This document shows positions 17,294-24,825 of a stretch of 64,000 nt of DNA, in pieces. The position numbers and the translations under genes were made by a program. This stretch comes from TWA4 sp051879195. Lineage in GTDB: Bacteria > Bacillota > Clostridia > Lachnospirales > Lachnospiraceae. Each line of letters starts with the position of its first letter. Within the stretch, counting starts at the first letter, position 1. Under the pieces are notes generated by a model. That model did not search any database and had not been told where the DNA came from. It was given only the letters and a program-made list of their open reading frames with translations. The stretch is taken from contig JBJELO010000275.1 of assembly GCA_051879195.1 (NCBI GenBank), positions 13,306 to 77,305 on the forward strand. The letters run 5' to 3'.

Positions 17294-17322
17294 TTGACCT
17301 TTCCGGAAACATAATCTATAAT
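17294..17322 (+). promoter_or_regulatory. Sigma-A promoter upstream of yitT-family gene
   Basis: TTGACC (17294-17299), 17-bp spacer, TATAAT (17317-17322). The predicted transcript would start near 17329 and run through a hairpin with U-tract before reaching the YitT-family gene at 17480. Confidence 0.65.
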
Positions 17323-17346
17323 AATTTTGTATTAGGCAAAACCTTG

Positions 17347-17393
17347 ATCCACGTTTGTTAGGGAAAATCTCTCTGACAGACGTGGATTTTTTT
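17347..17393 (+). terminator. Hairpin with U-tract between promoter and yitT-family gene
   Basis: ATCCACGT (17347-17354) pairs with ACGTGGAT (17380-17387); an inner GTTAG/CTGAC stem can extend it. Seven T follow. It can end transcription of the upstream sugar operon or attenuate the promoter at 17294. A second imperfect hairpin, GGCAGGG with CCCTGCC, follows at about 17405-17442. Confidence 0.65.
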
Positions 17394-17479
17394 ATGGCGA
17401 TTGGGCAGGGGCCTGTTTGGGATAAAGTCCAGTCCCTGCCAAAAAGCTGAAGCCTTTTATTTCACTTTCGGAGGTCAAA

Positions 17480-18370
17480 ATGAACAGACAAAAGTATTTT
17501 TTCAACTCATGGTCATCTTTATTTCAGACACTGTCATCTTTGTTTTTAGTTGCAGCGGGCAATTTTCTTTATGTCCTGACAGTTCAGTTATTCCTGCTGC
17601 CATCCGGTCTTGTAACGGGAGGAACAACCGGAATTGCATTGACGGTCCATCATTTTTTCCATATTCCGGTCACACAGTTTGTACTGCTGTTCAATGTTGT
17701 TATGCTGATTGCCGGTTTTCTGATTCTGGGCAAACAGTTCGCTGCCACAACACTTGCCAGCACTTTCCTCTACCCGTTTGCGCTGGAAGTGTTTGACCGG
17801 TTATTTGGCGGTTATGTGATAACCGGTGATCTGCTGCTTAGTACACTTTTTTCCGGACTGGGGATTGGGGCTGCACTTGGTATCGTAATCCGAGCCGGAG
17901 CTTCCACAGGAGGAATGGACATTCCGCCGCTGATTCTGCAGAAAACAGTCCGCGTTCCTGTTTCAGTCAGCATGTATGCCTTTGATGTATGTATTTTACT
18001 GGTACAGGCACTTTTCCGTCCGGTTGAGAATATTTTATACGGTATTGTACTGGTTCTGATTTATACTGTGGTACTGGATAAAATGCTGTTAATGGGTACT
18101 GCCAGAACAGAGATTAAAGTGATCAGTGCAAAATCAGACGAGATCAGAAATGCGATTATGACACGGATTGACAGAGGAGTTACGATGCTGGATGGAGAAG
18201 GCGGATATCTTCATCATAAAACCCAGATTGTAATGAGCATCATATCCAATCGTGAACTCCCCAAAGTGGAAAAAGTGATCCGTTCCATTGCCCCGGAAAG
18301 CTTTCTGGTCATCAGCCGTGTCAAAGAAGTCAGCGGACGGGGCTTCTCCATGAAAAAACGATATCGCTGA
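17480..18370 (+). CDS. YitT family membrane protein
   Basis: A 296-residue YitT/DUF161 protein with a C-terminal DUF2179 domain. Five to six hydrophobic segments occupy residues 10-200; SGLVTGGTTGIALTVHH and RAGASTGGMDIPPLIL are the twin family motifs. The cytoplasmic part after about 210 contains AKSDEIRNAIMTRIDRGVT and EGGYLHHKTQ, typical of DUF2179. Transport function is suspected but unproven for the family. CGGAGG precedes the ATG. Confidence 0.85.
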   Translation: MNRQKYFFNSWSSLFQTLSSLFLVAAGNFLYVLTVQLFLLPSGLVTGGTTGIALTVHHFFHIPVTQFVLLFNVVMLIAGFLILGKQFAATTLASTFLYPFALEVFDRLFGGYVITGDLLLSTLFSGLGIGAALGIVIRAGASTGGMDIPPLILQKTVRVPVSVSMYAFDVCILLVQALFRPVENILYGIVLVLIYTVVLDKMLLMGTARTEIKVISAKSDEIRNAIMTRIDRGVTMLDGEGGYLHHKTQIVMSIISNRELPKVEKVIRSIAPESFLVISRVKEVSGRGFSMKKRYR

Positions 18371-18393
18371 GCAAACATCATGAACTGGCCGGA

Positions 18394-18579
18394 TTACGGG
18401 CGGTACGGCATGATAACCGCTGCTACAATATAAGCGAGTAAGCCGCTGCCGCCCATGGCACAGAACAGTACCCATCCCAGCCGGACCAGGGTGGGATCAA
18501 TATCAAAATACTCTGCAATACCACCGCAGACACCTTCAACCATTTTATTCTCTCTTGATTTATAAAGTCTTTTATTCAT
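18394..18579 (-). CDS. PspC domain protein
   Basis: A 61-residue single-domain PspC protein: MNKRLYKSRENKMVEGVCGG, then DPTLVRLGWVLFC and a transmembrane segment ending AAVIMPYRP. PspC-type proteins sit in the membrane and sense envelope stress. Three ATG codons follow GGAGGT; the third, at 18579, has the best spacing (eight bases) and gives the usual family N-terminus. Convergent with the YitT-family gene. Confidence 0.85.
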   Translation of the reverse strand: MNKRLYKSRENKMVEGVCGGIAEYFDIDPTLVRLGWVLFCAMGGSGLLAYIVAAVIMPYRP

Positions 18580-18760
18580 CATCATATACCTCCGTTTATG
18601 TTGAATCAGGCCAGTTCAGTTTCTGCTGAACTGTGTTTCAATTGAATTGCTACTTTGATTGTACTTTTTCTGACGATGAAACGATAGGCAGAGAATGCAT
18701 GAAAATGTGTCAATTTTGCAGGTGATTATTCACATCATGCAGTCATTTTCATAAATTCGT

Positions 18761-19453
18761 GTGGCACCGCATAACGCCGTTACTTCCTACTATATGTCGG
18801 AGATGGGCGTGAGGAAGCGTCAGGTTCTGGCACAGCTGAACGGTAACGGTATCGTGACACAGGCCGGAGCAATGCAGTGGACCACGGGTTCCGTTCATGC
18901 AACCACTGGAGTAAAGGGAGTAGGTGATCTGTTCGGAAAAGCAATCAAAGGGAAGATGACCGGTGAAAGTGCCATCAAACCTGAATATACCGGCAATGGT
19001 CTGCTGATGCTGGAGCCGACTTACAAATACATCCTTCTGGAAGATGTGGGGTCATGGAACGGAGGTCTGGTTCTGGAGGCCGGTTTGTTTATGGCCTGCG
19101 AAAGTACAGTAAAACGAAGTGTGGTAGCCAGAAGCAGCTTCTCTTCTGCTGCCATGGGCGGTGAAGGACTTTTTAATATGGTACTGAGAGGTCAGGGAAT
19201 TGCCGTTCTGGAAAGCAATGTACCGAGAGATGAACTGATTGAATTCCAGCTGGAGGACGATGAACTGAAGATAGACGGCAGTATGGCAGTAGCATGGAGC
19301 GAATCCCTTAAATTCACGGTGGAACGCTCCGGAAAAACACTGATCGGCTCCGCTGCCTCCGGCGAAGGACTGGTGAATGTATACCGCGGAACCGGTAAAG
19401 TGCTGATGAGCCCCGTTTCTTTAACCTCATCCATGGCAGCAGCAGCCAACTAA
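18761..19453 (+). CDS. AIM24 family protein lacking its N-terminus
   Basis: The AIM24 fold is well preserved from YYMSEMGVRKRQVLAQLNG through QAGAMQW, ESAIKPEYTGNG, SWNGGLVLEAGLF and ASGEGLVNVYRGTG. By my memory of the family, homologs have about 30-35 more residues before this point. Here the only early start is a GTG at 18761 with no ribosome site, and the frame is closed by a TAA at 18752. Either the 5' end was lost or the gene is no longer translated. The family is found in bacteria and mitochondria; its role in bacteria is unclear. Confidence 0.65.
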   Translation: MAPHNAVTSYYMSEMGVRKRQVLAQLNGNGIVTQAGAMQWTTGSVHATTGVKGVGDLFGKAIKGKMTGESAIKPEYTGNGLLMLEPTYKYILLEDVGSWNGGLVLEAGLFMACESTVKRSVVARSSFSSAAMGGEGLFNMVLRGQGIAVLESNVPRDELIEFQLEDDELKIDGSMAVAWSESLKFTVERSGKTLIGSAASGEGLVNVYRGTGKVLMSPVSLTSSMAAAAN

Positions 19454-19491
19454 CCGGCATATATATTATCTAACCGTTATTTGAAACCGTT

Positions 19492-19534
19492 CAGAGCCAG
19501 ACTGAAAGCATTTTGTTTTCCCTGTCTGGCTCTG
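19492..19534 (+). terminator. Strong hairpin after the AIM24 gene
   Basis: CAGAGCCAGAC (19492-19502) and GTCTGGCTCTG (19524-19534) form a perfect 11-bp stem with a 21-base loop. No T-run follows directly (ATAGTTTCAG), so it may be a weak or Rho-assisted terminator, or a repeat relic. Confidence 0.5.
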
Positions 19535-19630
19535 ATAGTTTCAGCTATTTTATTTCCAGCTGTTCTCTTTCTGTACGCGGTGTACAATAGTTCCTTTTCC
19601 ATTGATTGAGATAACTGTACGTTTTGCACA

Positions 19631-19659
19631 TTGATTTCTGACTTTTTACAATGTATAGT
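19631..19659 (+). promoter_or_regulatory. Promoter of the UroD-like gene
   Basis: TTGATT (19631-19636), 17-bp spacer, TATAGT (19654-19659), 40 bases before the ATG at 19700, which has GAGGAGGG upstream. Confidence 0.6.
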
Positions 19660-19699
19660 AATAATATCTGATATTTTATATGAGTGAGGAGGGCATATT

Positions 19700-20944
19700 A
19701 TGGGTAAATCATCCAAAGAACTGTTTGATGAGAGGCTGCAGCTTGTTAATGATGCGATTGCAATGAAGGAGACATGCCGTGTGCCGGTTGCTCCGTTTTT
19801 TGCTTCTGTTGCGCAGAGGCTGAACGGCTCATCTTACCGGGATCTGTATTATGATTATGATCGTGCTGGGAAAGCAGCGGTGGAGTTTTACAAAAAATAT
19901 CCTGTGGACATGTCAACAGGATGCCGGTTTACCAGCGGCAAGTCAAATGAAATTGCGGAATCTTCCATGATCGACTGGCCGGGTCGTCCGGGAACAAAGA
20001 TTTCCATCCATTCTTCCCATCAGGTGCTGGAATATGAATATATTCAACCGGAGGAATACAGGGAACTGATTGATAACTTTGATCATTTTATTCTGACGAA
20101 ATATATTCCCCGGGCATTTCCCGGTTTAAAAGGGCTGGAAAACATCTCATTCAATCCCAATATTGTTTTGAGTACCAGTCTTCTTGGTTCCATGTGTACG
20201 CCGGAAGCTCTGGAAGCATTTGGAAAACTGGCTGAAATCAGTAAGCTGGATGCGGAAGCCGCTGCGAAAAGCAATGAATATTCGGCACAGATATCCGAAC
20301 TTGGAATTCCGCCTTATTTTACCGGTTCCGGAGAAGTTCCCTTTGATATTATCAGTGATTATTTCCGCGGTACGCTGGGTGCCATGACAGATTCACTGGA
20401 ATACGAAGATGAGATGCTGGAGCTTTGTGATATTTTTGTAGAGCGCCAGATTAAAGGCTGGGAATATTTCAAATTTGCTCCAATGCCGGTGAAACGGGTA
20501 TTCTTCCCGCTGCATAAGGGTATGGACGGCTTTATGAGCCCTGAGCAGTATGACCGTCTGTACTGGAAGCCGTTTATGAAACTGGTTGATTATCTGGTAA
20601 GCATCGGCGTAACACCCTACGTTTACACGGAAGGTTTCTACAACAGCCGTCTGGAAAAACTCTGTGAACTTCCTGCAGGCAAATGCATGGTTCATTTTGA
20701 GCGTGTGGATATGAAGCGTGCGAAAGAAACGGTTGGAAAGACAAACTGTATCGTCGGCAATCTGCCCATCTCCCTGATGGAATTCAGTACACCTGATAAG
20801 GTCAGCGATTATGTAAAATTCCTGATTGATACGTGTGCCCCGGGCGGCGGATATATTTTCGATTTTGACGGTTCACTGGAAAATGTTAAAATTGAAAATC
20901 TGGATGCCATGTTTGATACTCTGGAAACGTACGGGAAGAAATAG
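19700..20944 (+). CDS. Uroporphyrinogen decarboxylase-family (MtaA/CmuA-like) protein
   Basis: A 414-residue UroD-fold TIM barrel. UroD relatives in anaerobes are often methylcobamide:CoM or corrinoid:folate methyltransferases rather than heme enzymes. Visible parts are RVPVAPFFASVAQRL near the start, YFTGSGEVPFDIISDYFRG, and the C-terminal block KTNCIVGNLPISLMEFSTP then CAPGGGYIFDFDGS. No corrinoid protein, substrate-specific methyltransferase or heme gene is nearby, so the partner must be elsewhere. Heme synthesis is unlikely. It has its own promoter and terminator, so it is monocistronic. Confidence 0.8.
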   Translation: MGKSSKELFDERLQLVNDAIAMKETCRVPVAPFFASVAQRLNGSSYRDLYYDYDRAGKAAVEFYKKYPVDMSTGCRFTSGKSNEIAESSMIDWPGRPGTKISIHSSHQVLEYEYIQPEEYRELIDNFDHFILTKYIPRAFPGLKGLENISFNPNIVLSTSLLGSMCTPEALEAFGKLAEISKLDAEAAAKSNEYSAQISELGIPPYFTGSGEVPFDIISDYFRGTLGAMTDSLEYEDEMLELCDIFVERQIKGWEYFKFAPMPVKRVFFPLHKGMDGFMSPEQYDRLYWKPFMKLVDYLVSIGVTPYVYTEGFYNSRLEKLCELPAGKCMVHFERVDMKRAKETVGKTNCIVGNLPISLMEFSTPDKVSDYVKFLIDTCAPGGGYIFDFDGSLENVKIENLDAMFDTLETYGKK

Positions 20945-21040
20945 CAGCGAATATGGAACTTTGCCGGTCAGAATTTTATTTCAGATGATGATGTAACCGA
21001 CGGTAATATTGTATCCATGCATAGTTCATATTTAGCAGGA

Positions 21041-21079
21041 AAGCCCGGAAGCAGGCAGTTACCGGCTGCTTCCGGGCTT
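21041..21079 (+). terminator. Terminator after the UroD-like gene
   Basis: AAGCCCGGAAGCAG and CTGCTTCCGGGCTT form a perfect 14-bp stem with an 11-base loop, followed by TGCAT. Very stable, though the T-tract is short. Confidence 0.75.
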
Positions 21080-21090
21080 TGCATAAAAAG

Positions 21091-21132
21091 AGTGTCTTCG
21101 ACACTTCAACTCCCCTGCCCCTCAATAGGGGC
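21091..21132. other. Two short hairpins in an intergenic stretch
   Basis: AGTGTCTTCGACACT (21091-21105) is a 6-bp stem on a 3-base loop; GCCCCT-CAAT-AGGGGC (21117-21132) is another 6-bp stem. Both lie between the UroD terminator and the DUF952 gene. No coding frame is seen here; it may be a relic of a mobile or structured element. Confidence 0.35.
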
Positions 21133-21183
21133 GTGTTCGTAAAAAAATGATAGCCGCTTTAGTAACGCAAGGAGACTTGGAAT

Positions 21184-21537
21184 TTATTTTTCTTGTATGT
21201 CAGCAAATTCTGGATTTTTTATATATGTTCCATCTTCACTTCTCAAAAAAGGAAGAACTTTAATTATTGCACCATTATTAATCAATCCATATACATGAGG
21301 ATATTTTCTTCCACAATTATCTCCATCTTCATATCTGACTTCTGAATTTAAATTATTTTCATCAATACACACTAATACCATTTCTTCTTCAATATCGTTA
21401 AAATTAGGGGCAACTCTCCAAAAATATTCCACAGTTGAACAATGAATAAATCCGTCTGCTTCTATATTGCGTTTTCCCCAACATACTTTATTTTTTCTTT
21501 CTTCCCAAGTTGTTTTTTTCATACAATGCAAAATCAT
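21184..21537 (-). CDS. DUF952 domain protein
   Basis: A 117-residue DUF952 protein. Family marks are MILHCMKKTTWEER at the start, EADGFIHCSTVEYFW and CGRKYPHVYGLINNGAIIKV. Members resemble glutathione S-transferase-like or ADP-ribosyltransferase-related folds, but no reaction is established. The start at 21537 has GAGGGAG upstream and matches the usual family N-terminus; the frame is open 22 codons further. The DNA is clearly more AT-rich than its neighbours. Confidence 0.8.
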   Translation of the reverse strand: MILHCMKKTTWEERKNKVCWGKRNIEADGFIHCSTVEYFWRVAPNFNDIEEEMVLVCIDENNLNSEVRYEDGDNCGRKYPHVYGLINNGAIIKVLPFLRSEDGTYIKNPEFADIQEK

Positions 21538-21685
21538 AATATTCTCCCTCATCAAATATAGATTTTCCATGTTATTTCGCTGAATAAAGTATATCAGAAA
21601 CATATGAAAAATTCCATCATCTGCACAGGAAACGCCCGAACATTTATCTTATTTCAGAACGTATTCTCAGGTAATATTCCGAATT

Positions 21686-22024
21686 CTAATATCCAGTATA
21701 CTTTGCATGATACAGTCCGTTTTTGTGCGTGACAACCCAGTACTGCATCGCTGTTCCGTTCATACTGTTTCTTAACTCCGGTTCTGTAATTCTGTAAACG
21801 GTCTGCTCTGCTGCAAATTCATTCGCCTGCAGGTCGCCGATTTCATTGATTTCATTCGGTGACACCATTTCCGCTTTGACAGTATAAGCTTCTCCAACAA
21901 ATCCATGCCATAATACGGACCATCTTATAGCATTTTCAGCAGTAAACGGACTGAAGTACACAGCCTGCATCAAAAGCCATGCTGCAATTACGATGCCTGC
22001 AATTAGTTTGATCTTTTTACCCAT
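21686..22024 (-). CDS. Small secreted or membrane-anchored hypothetical protein
   Basis: A 112-residue protein with a basic start (MGKKIKLIAG) and one hydrophobic segment at about residues 6-22, an uncleaved anchor or signal peptide. The rest is polar and ends TAMQYWVVTHKNGLYHAKYTGY. No family recognised. AAAGGAG precedes the ATG. No sign that it belongs to an operon. Confidence 0.6.
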   Translation of the reverse strand: MGKKIKLIAGIVIAAWLLMQAVYFSPFTAENAIRWSVLWHGFVGEAYTVKAEMVSPNEINEIGDLQANEFAAEQTVYRITEPELRNSMNGTAMQYWVVTHKNGLYHAKYTGY

Positions 22025-22272
22025 GTGCGTCTCCTTTCTTCGCAGCGCAGTTTACATAATGCGGGATACCGGATGATTTCCAGGTGCCGGATCGACGTTC
22101 CATATAATTCCTGTTATCTACAATTATAATCGTTTTCCTGAAGCAGGTGTTATACAATTCTGTAAAATATTCTTACATTTTTCGGAAATAAATCTTACAT
22201 TTTCCTGCAGGATTTTTCATTCAGTTTATCTGTATTTCTGCCTGGTACAATTTCGTAAACCATGCAAATGAA

Positions 22273-22329
22273 AAACAGCCGGTAAGAAGGGAAACCGGCA
22301 TTTCTGCCCTCCCGCCTTTCCGGCTGTTT
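22273..22329 (-). terminator. Terminator of the MATE gene
   Basis: On the minus strand AAACAGCCGG ... CCGGCTGTTT encloses a 37-base loop that can itself fold, and is followed by TTCATTTGC. It lies 26 bases beyond the MATE stop. The stretch 22030-22270 upstream of it holds no gene I can support. Confidence 0.6.
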
Positions 22330-22354
22330 ATTTCTTTTCAGGCCCTGTCAGGTC

Positions 22355-23749
22355 TTATTTTGTTTTCAGTGTTTTATAAGTATACCGTATCACAATCAGC
22401 GATATGATGAAGGTCAGTACATCGGATACAGGCATGGAGTACAGTACACCGTCCAGTTCGAAGAATACCGGCAGCAGTAAGGCAAAGCCCACACCAAAAA
22501 TGACTTCTCGCACCATGGAGAGCATGGTGGAAAGCAGTGCTTTTCCCAGTGACTGCAGGTAAATAAAAGTTGCTTTGTTGACACAGGCAAGAATTACCAT
22601 GCAGAGATAGATTCGGAAGGATTTTACTGCAAAATCGGTATAGTAGACGCTTTCGTTGGCTGCACCGAAGATGGCAATCAGCTGTCTGGGGAAGACTTCC
22701 ACAATTACCATTGCAACTGCTCCCACGATGGCTTCTGCTGTCAGCAGACGGGTAAACAGACTGGAAGCACGGTCTTTCCGCCCGGCACCGATATTGTAAC
22801 CGACGACAGGAATACATCCTGCTGCCATACCGATGCTGATGGAGATGACGATCTGGAAGAATTTCATTACGATTCCGACTACTGCCATGGGAATCTGGGC
22901 ATACTGGGCCTGACCGAAGATTTCATCCTGTGCACCGTATTTCTGAATCATGTTATTGATGGCTGCCATGGCTGCGACCAACGAAATCTGAGCCAGGAAA
23001 CTGCAGACACCCAGAGGCAGGAATCTTGTCATCAGCTTACCGCTTAATTTGAAGCTGCTCTTCTTTAATTTCACTGCCTTCATATGGAACAGATACCATA
23101 TTGCCAGTACAGCGGTAACAATCTGACCGGCAATGGTAGCAACAGCGGCACCCATCATACCCCATTTAAATACAAAGATAAAGACAGGGTCCAGAATAAT
23201 GTTGATGACTGCGCCGGCTACAGTGGAGGCCATGGCAAATTTGGGGCTTCCGTCGGAACGGATGATGGGATTCATGGCCTGACCGAACATATAGAAAGGA
23301 ATACCGACGGTAATCCAGAAGAAATATTCTTTCGCATTTGTAAAGGTACCTTCATTTACCGTGCCGCCGAACATGGCAAGAATCGGCTCCTGGAAAATCA
23401 GGTAGATTGCTGTCAGAATCAGACTGCAGATGATGCAGAGTACAATGGAATTGCCGATACTTCTGTGCGCATTTTCCTTTTCATTGGCGCCCAGGCAGAT
23501 ACTGACAAATGCGCAGCAGCCGTCACCGATCATAACGGCGATGGCCAGCGCAACGATGGTCAACGGATATACGACCGTGTTGGCGGCATTACCGAAAGAA
23601 CCCAGGTAACTGGCGTTGGCAATGAAAATCTGATCGACGATATTATAAAGAGCGGCAACCAGCAGCGAAATGATACACGGTATGGAATACTTGCGCATCA
23701 GCACGCCGATCGGTTCAGTTTCCAGGAATGAATTTGATTTTTCGTTCAT
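22355..23749 (-). CDS. MATE family efflux transporter
   Basis: A 464-residue MATE transporter with twelve predicted membrane segments in two halves. It uses an ion gradient to export cationic drugs or metabolites. Seen are ETEPIGVLMRKYSIPCIISL at the start, GNAANTVVYPLTIVALAIAVMIGDGC and NPIIRSDGSPKFAM, typical of the MepA/NorM-like clostridial branch. The ATG at 23749 has GGGAGG upstream. A promoter, an apparent aptamer hairpin and a U-tailed terminator hairpin precede the gene, so attenuation control is likely; guanidine export is one candidate role (inference). Confidence 0.9.
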   Translation of the reverse strand: MNEKSNSFLETEPIGVLMRKYSIPCIISLLVAALYNIVDQIFIANASYLGSFGNAANTVVYPLTIVALAIAVMIGDGCCAFVSICLGANEKENAHRSIGNSIVLCIICSLILTAIYLIFQEPILAMFGGTVNEGTFTNAKEYFFWITVGIPFYMFGQAMNPIIRSDGSPKFAMASTVAGAVINIILDPVFIFVFKWGMMGAAVATIAGQIVTAVLAIWYLFHMKAVKLKKSSFKLSGKLMTRFLPLGVCSFLAQISLVAAMAAINNMIQKYGAQDEIFGQAQYAQIPMAVVGIVMKFFQIVISISIGMAAGCIPVVGYNIGAGRKDRASSLFTRLLTAEAIVGAVAMVIVEVFPRQLIAIFGAANESVYYTDFAVKSFRIYLCMVILACVNKATFIYLQSLGKALLSTMLSMVREVIFGVGFALLLPVFFELDGVLYSMPVSDVLTFIISLIVIRYTYKTLKTK

Positions 23750-23767
23750 GTAATGATTTCCTCCCTT

Positions 23768-23896
23768 AAAAAAAGTGCGGCCCGGGAAGCTGGATTTACG
23801 CTTTCTGGCCACACACTTAAAAAACAGTATATTTAAACATAAAAATACAGCGGCAGACAACAACCGGATTTACGCAGTTATGCTACACGCTGTATT
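23768..23896 (-). promoter_or_regulatory. Riboswitch-like attenuator leader of the MATE gene, possibly guanidine-IV (mepA motif)
   Basis: Reading leftward, AATACAGCG (23896-23888) pairs with CGCTGTATT (23852-23844) around a second stem AACTG/CGGTT with loop CGTAAATC. Then a terminator-like hairpin (GTGTGGCC ... GGCCGCAC, 23814-23775) with AAGC/GCTT at its tip is followed by seven T and directly by the MATE ribosome site. Both hairpin tips hold the same ten bases GCGTAAATCC. A promoter lies just upstream. Two hairpins, the second acting as a terminator before a MATE gene, fit the guanidine-IV class as I remember it; class assignment needs a covariance-model search. Confidence 0.6.
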
Positions 23897-23900
23897 CTTG

Positions 23901-23929
23901 ATTATATCGAAATCGCAATCATTTTTCAA
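23901..23929 (-). promoter_or_regulatory. Sigma-A promoter of the MATE leader
   Basis: TTGAAA (23929-23924), 17-bp spacer, TATAAT (23906-23901) on the minus strand, placing the start a few bases before the first leader hairpin. Confidence 0.7.
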
Positions 23930-23947
23930 AGGCAATTTTGCACAAAA

Positions 23948-24772
23948 TTACTCATTTAAAACAAATTTTTCAATCACTTCCGCCACTGCACTTTCGTTGT
24001 TGGTGGCCGTGGTGATGTAATCGCAGTACGGACGAATCCCTTCTGCGGCGTTTCGGACTCCCACACCGAGCCCTGCTACCTGAATCATGGAAAGATCATT
24101 GAAATTGTCACCGATGGCGATGGTTTCTTCCGGTTTTACGCCCAGCAGCCCGGCCAGTGAAAGAAGTCCCTGACCTTTATTGATTCCCTTGCGGTTGAAT
24201 TCGATATAGCGGTTGCTGGAGTAGCTGACAGCGATATCGTCGGTGATATCCTTCAGATCCTCTTCTATCTGTCTCAGATAGGACTGATCCATATTCATAT
24301 ACAGCATCTTGACGATTTCCTGCCCGTTCAGGAAATCCAGGTTCGGTTCGAAGGTCTCCTGAATGGGCATCCGGCCGCCCACATAATCCTTTTCGGCCTG
24401 CACATAATTGTACACATAAACCACATCCTTTGTGTAGACATGGATACAGACATCATACTGCAGTCCTCTCAGGTAGAGGGCCTGTGCCGTTTCAAAGGGA
24501 ATTCCCTGAAAATGCAGCAGGCGGTCGTTTTTATTCTCCGTAATGGCTCCTCCGTTGAAAGAGATTACATATTCCTGTTCTTTTTGAAACAGGCCAAGCT
24601 CCTGTAAAGTATCATCCACCGTATTGAATCCTCTCCCGGTGGCGGGAACGAATTTCACACCCAGTTCCCCGGCTTTACGGATCACTTCCCTGTTTTTGGC
24701 AGATATTTTATGATTGTCATCCAGAAGTGTTTCATCCAGATCACATGCAATAATTTTATATCGGATACTCAT
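23948..24772 (-). CDS. Cof-type HAD-IIB family phosphatase
   Basis: A 274-residue haloacid dehalogenase phosphatase of the Cof/YidA group. Motif I ACDLDETLLDDN carries the nucleophile Asp near residue 10; motif II is VPATGRG; motifs III/IV are KGQGLLSLAGLLG and IAIGDNFNDLSM. Such enzymes dephosphorylate sugar phosphates and related metabolites in the cytoplasm. It lies downstream of the GH1 gene in the same direction and may be co-transcribed, fitting phospho-sugar handling. Confidence 0.88.
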   Translation of the reverse strand: MSIRYKIIACDLDETLLDDNHKISAKNREVIRKAGELGVKFVPATGRGFNTVDDTLQELGLFQKEQEYVISFNGGAITENKNDRLLHFQGIPFETAQALYLRGLQYDVCIHVYTKDVVYVYNYVQAEKDYVGGRMPIQETFEPNLDFLNGQEIVKMLYMNMDQSYLRQIEEDLKDITDDIAVSYSSNRYIEFNRKGINKGQGLLSLAGLLGVKPEETIAIGDNFNDLSMIQVAGLGVGVRNAAEGIRPYCDYITTATNNESAVAEVIEKFVLNE

Positions 24773-24825
24773 GTTTTATTTATTTCCAGATAAGGATTCT
24801 TTGCTGCAGATCATTCAGTCCGGAC

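Noticed and set aside
19477..19716. 79-codon open frame on the minus strand
   Set aside because: It covers a hairpin and the UroD promoter and has no ribosome site or family match.
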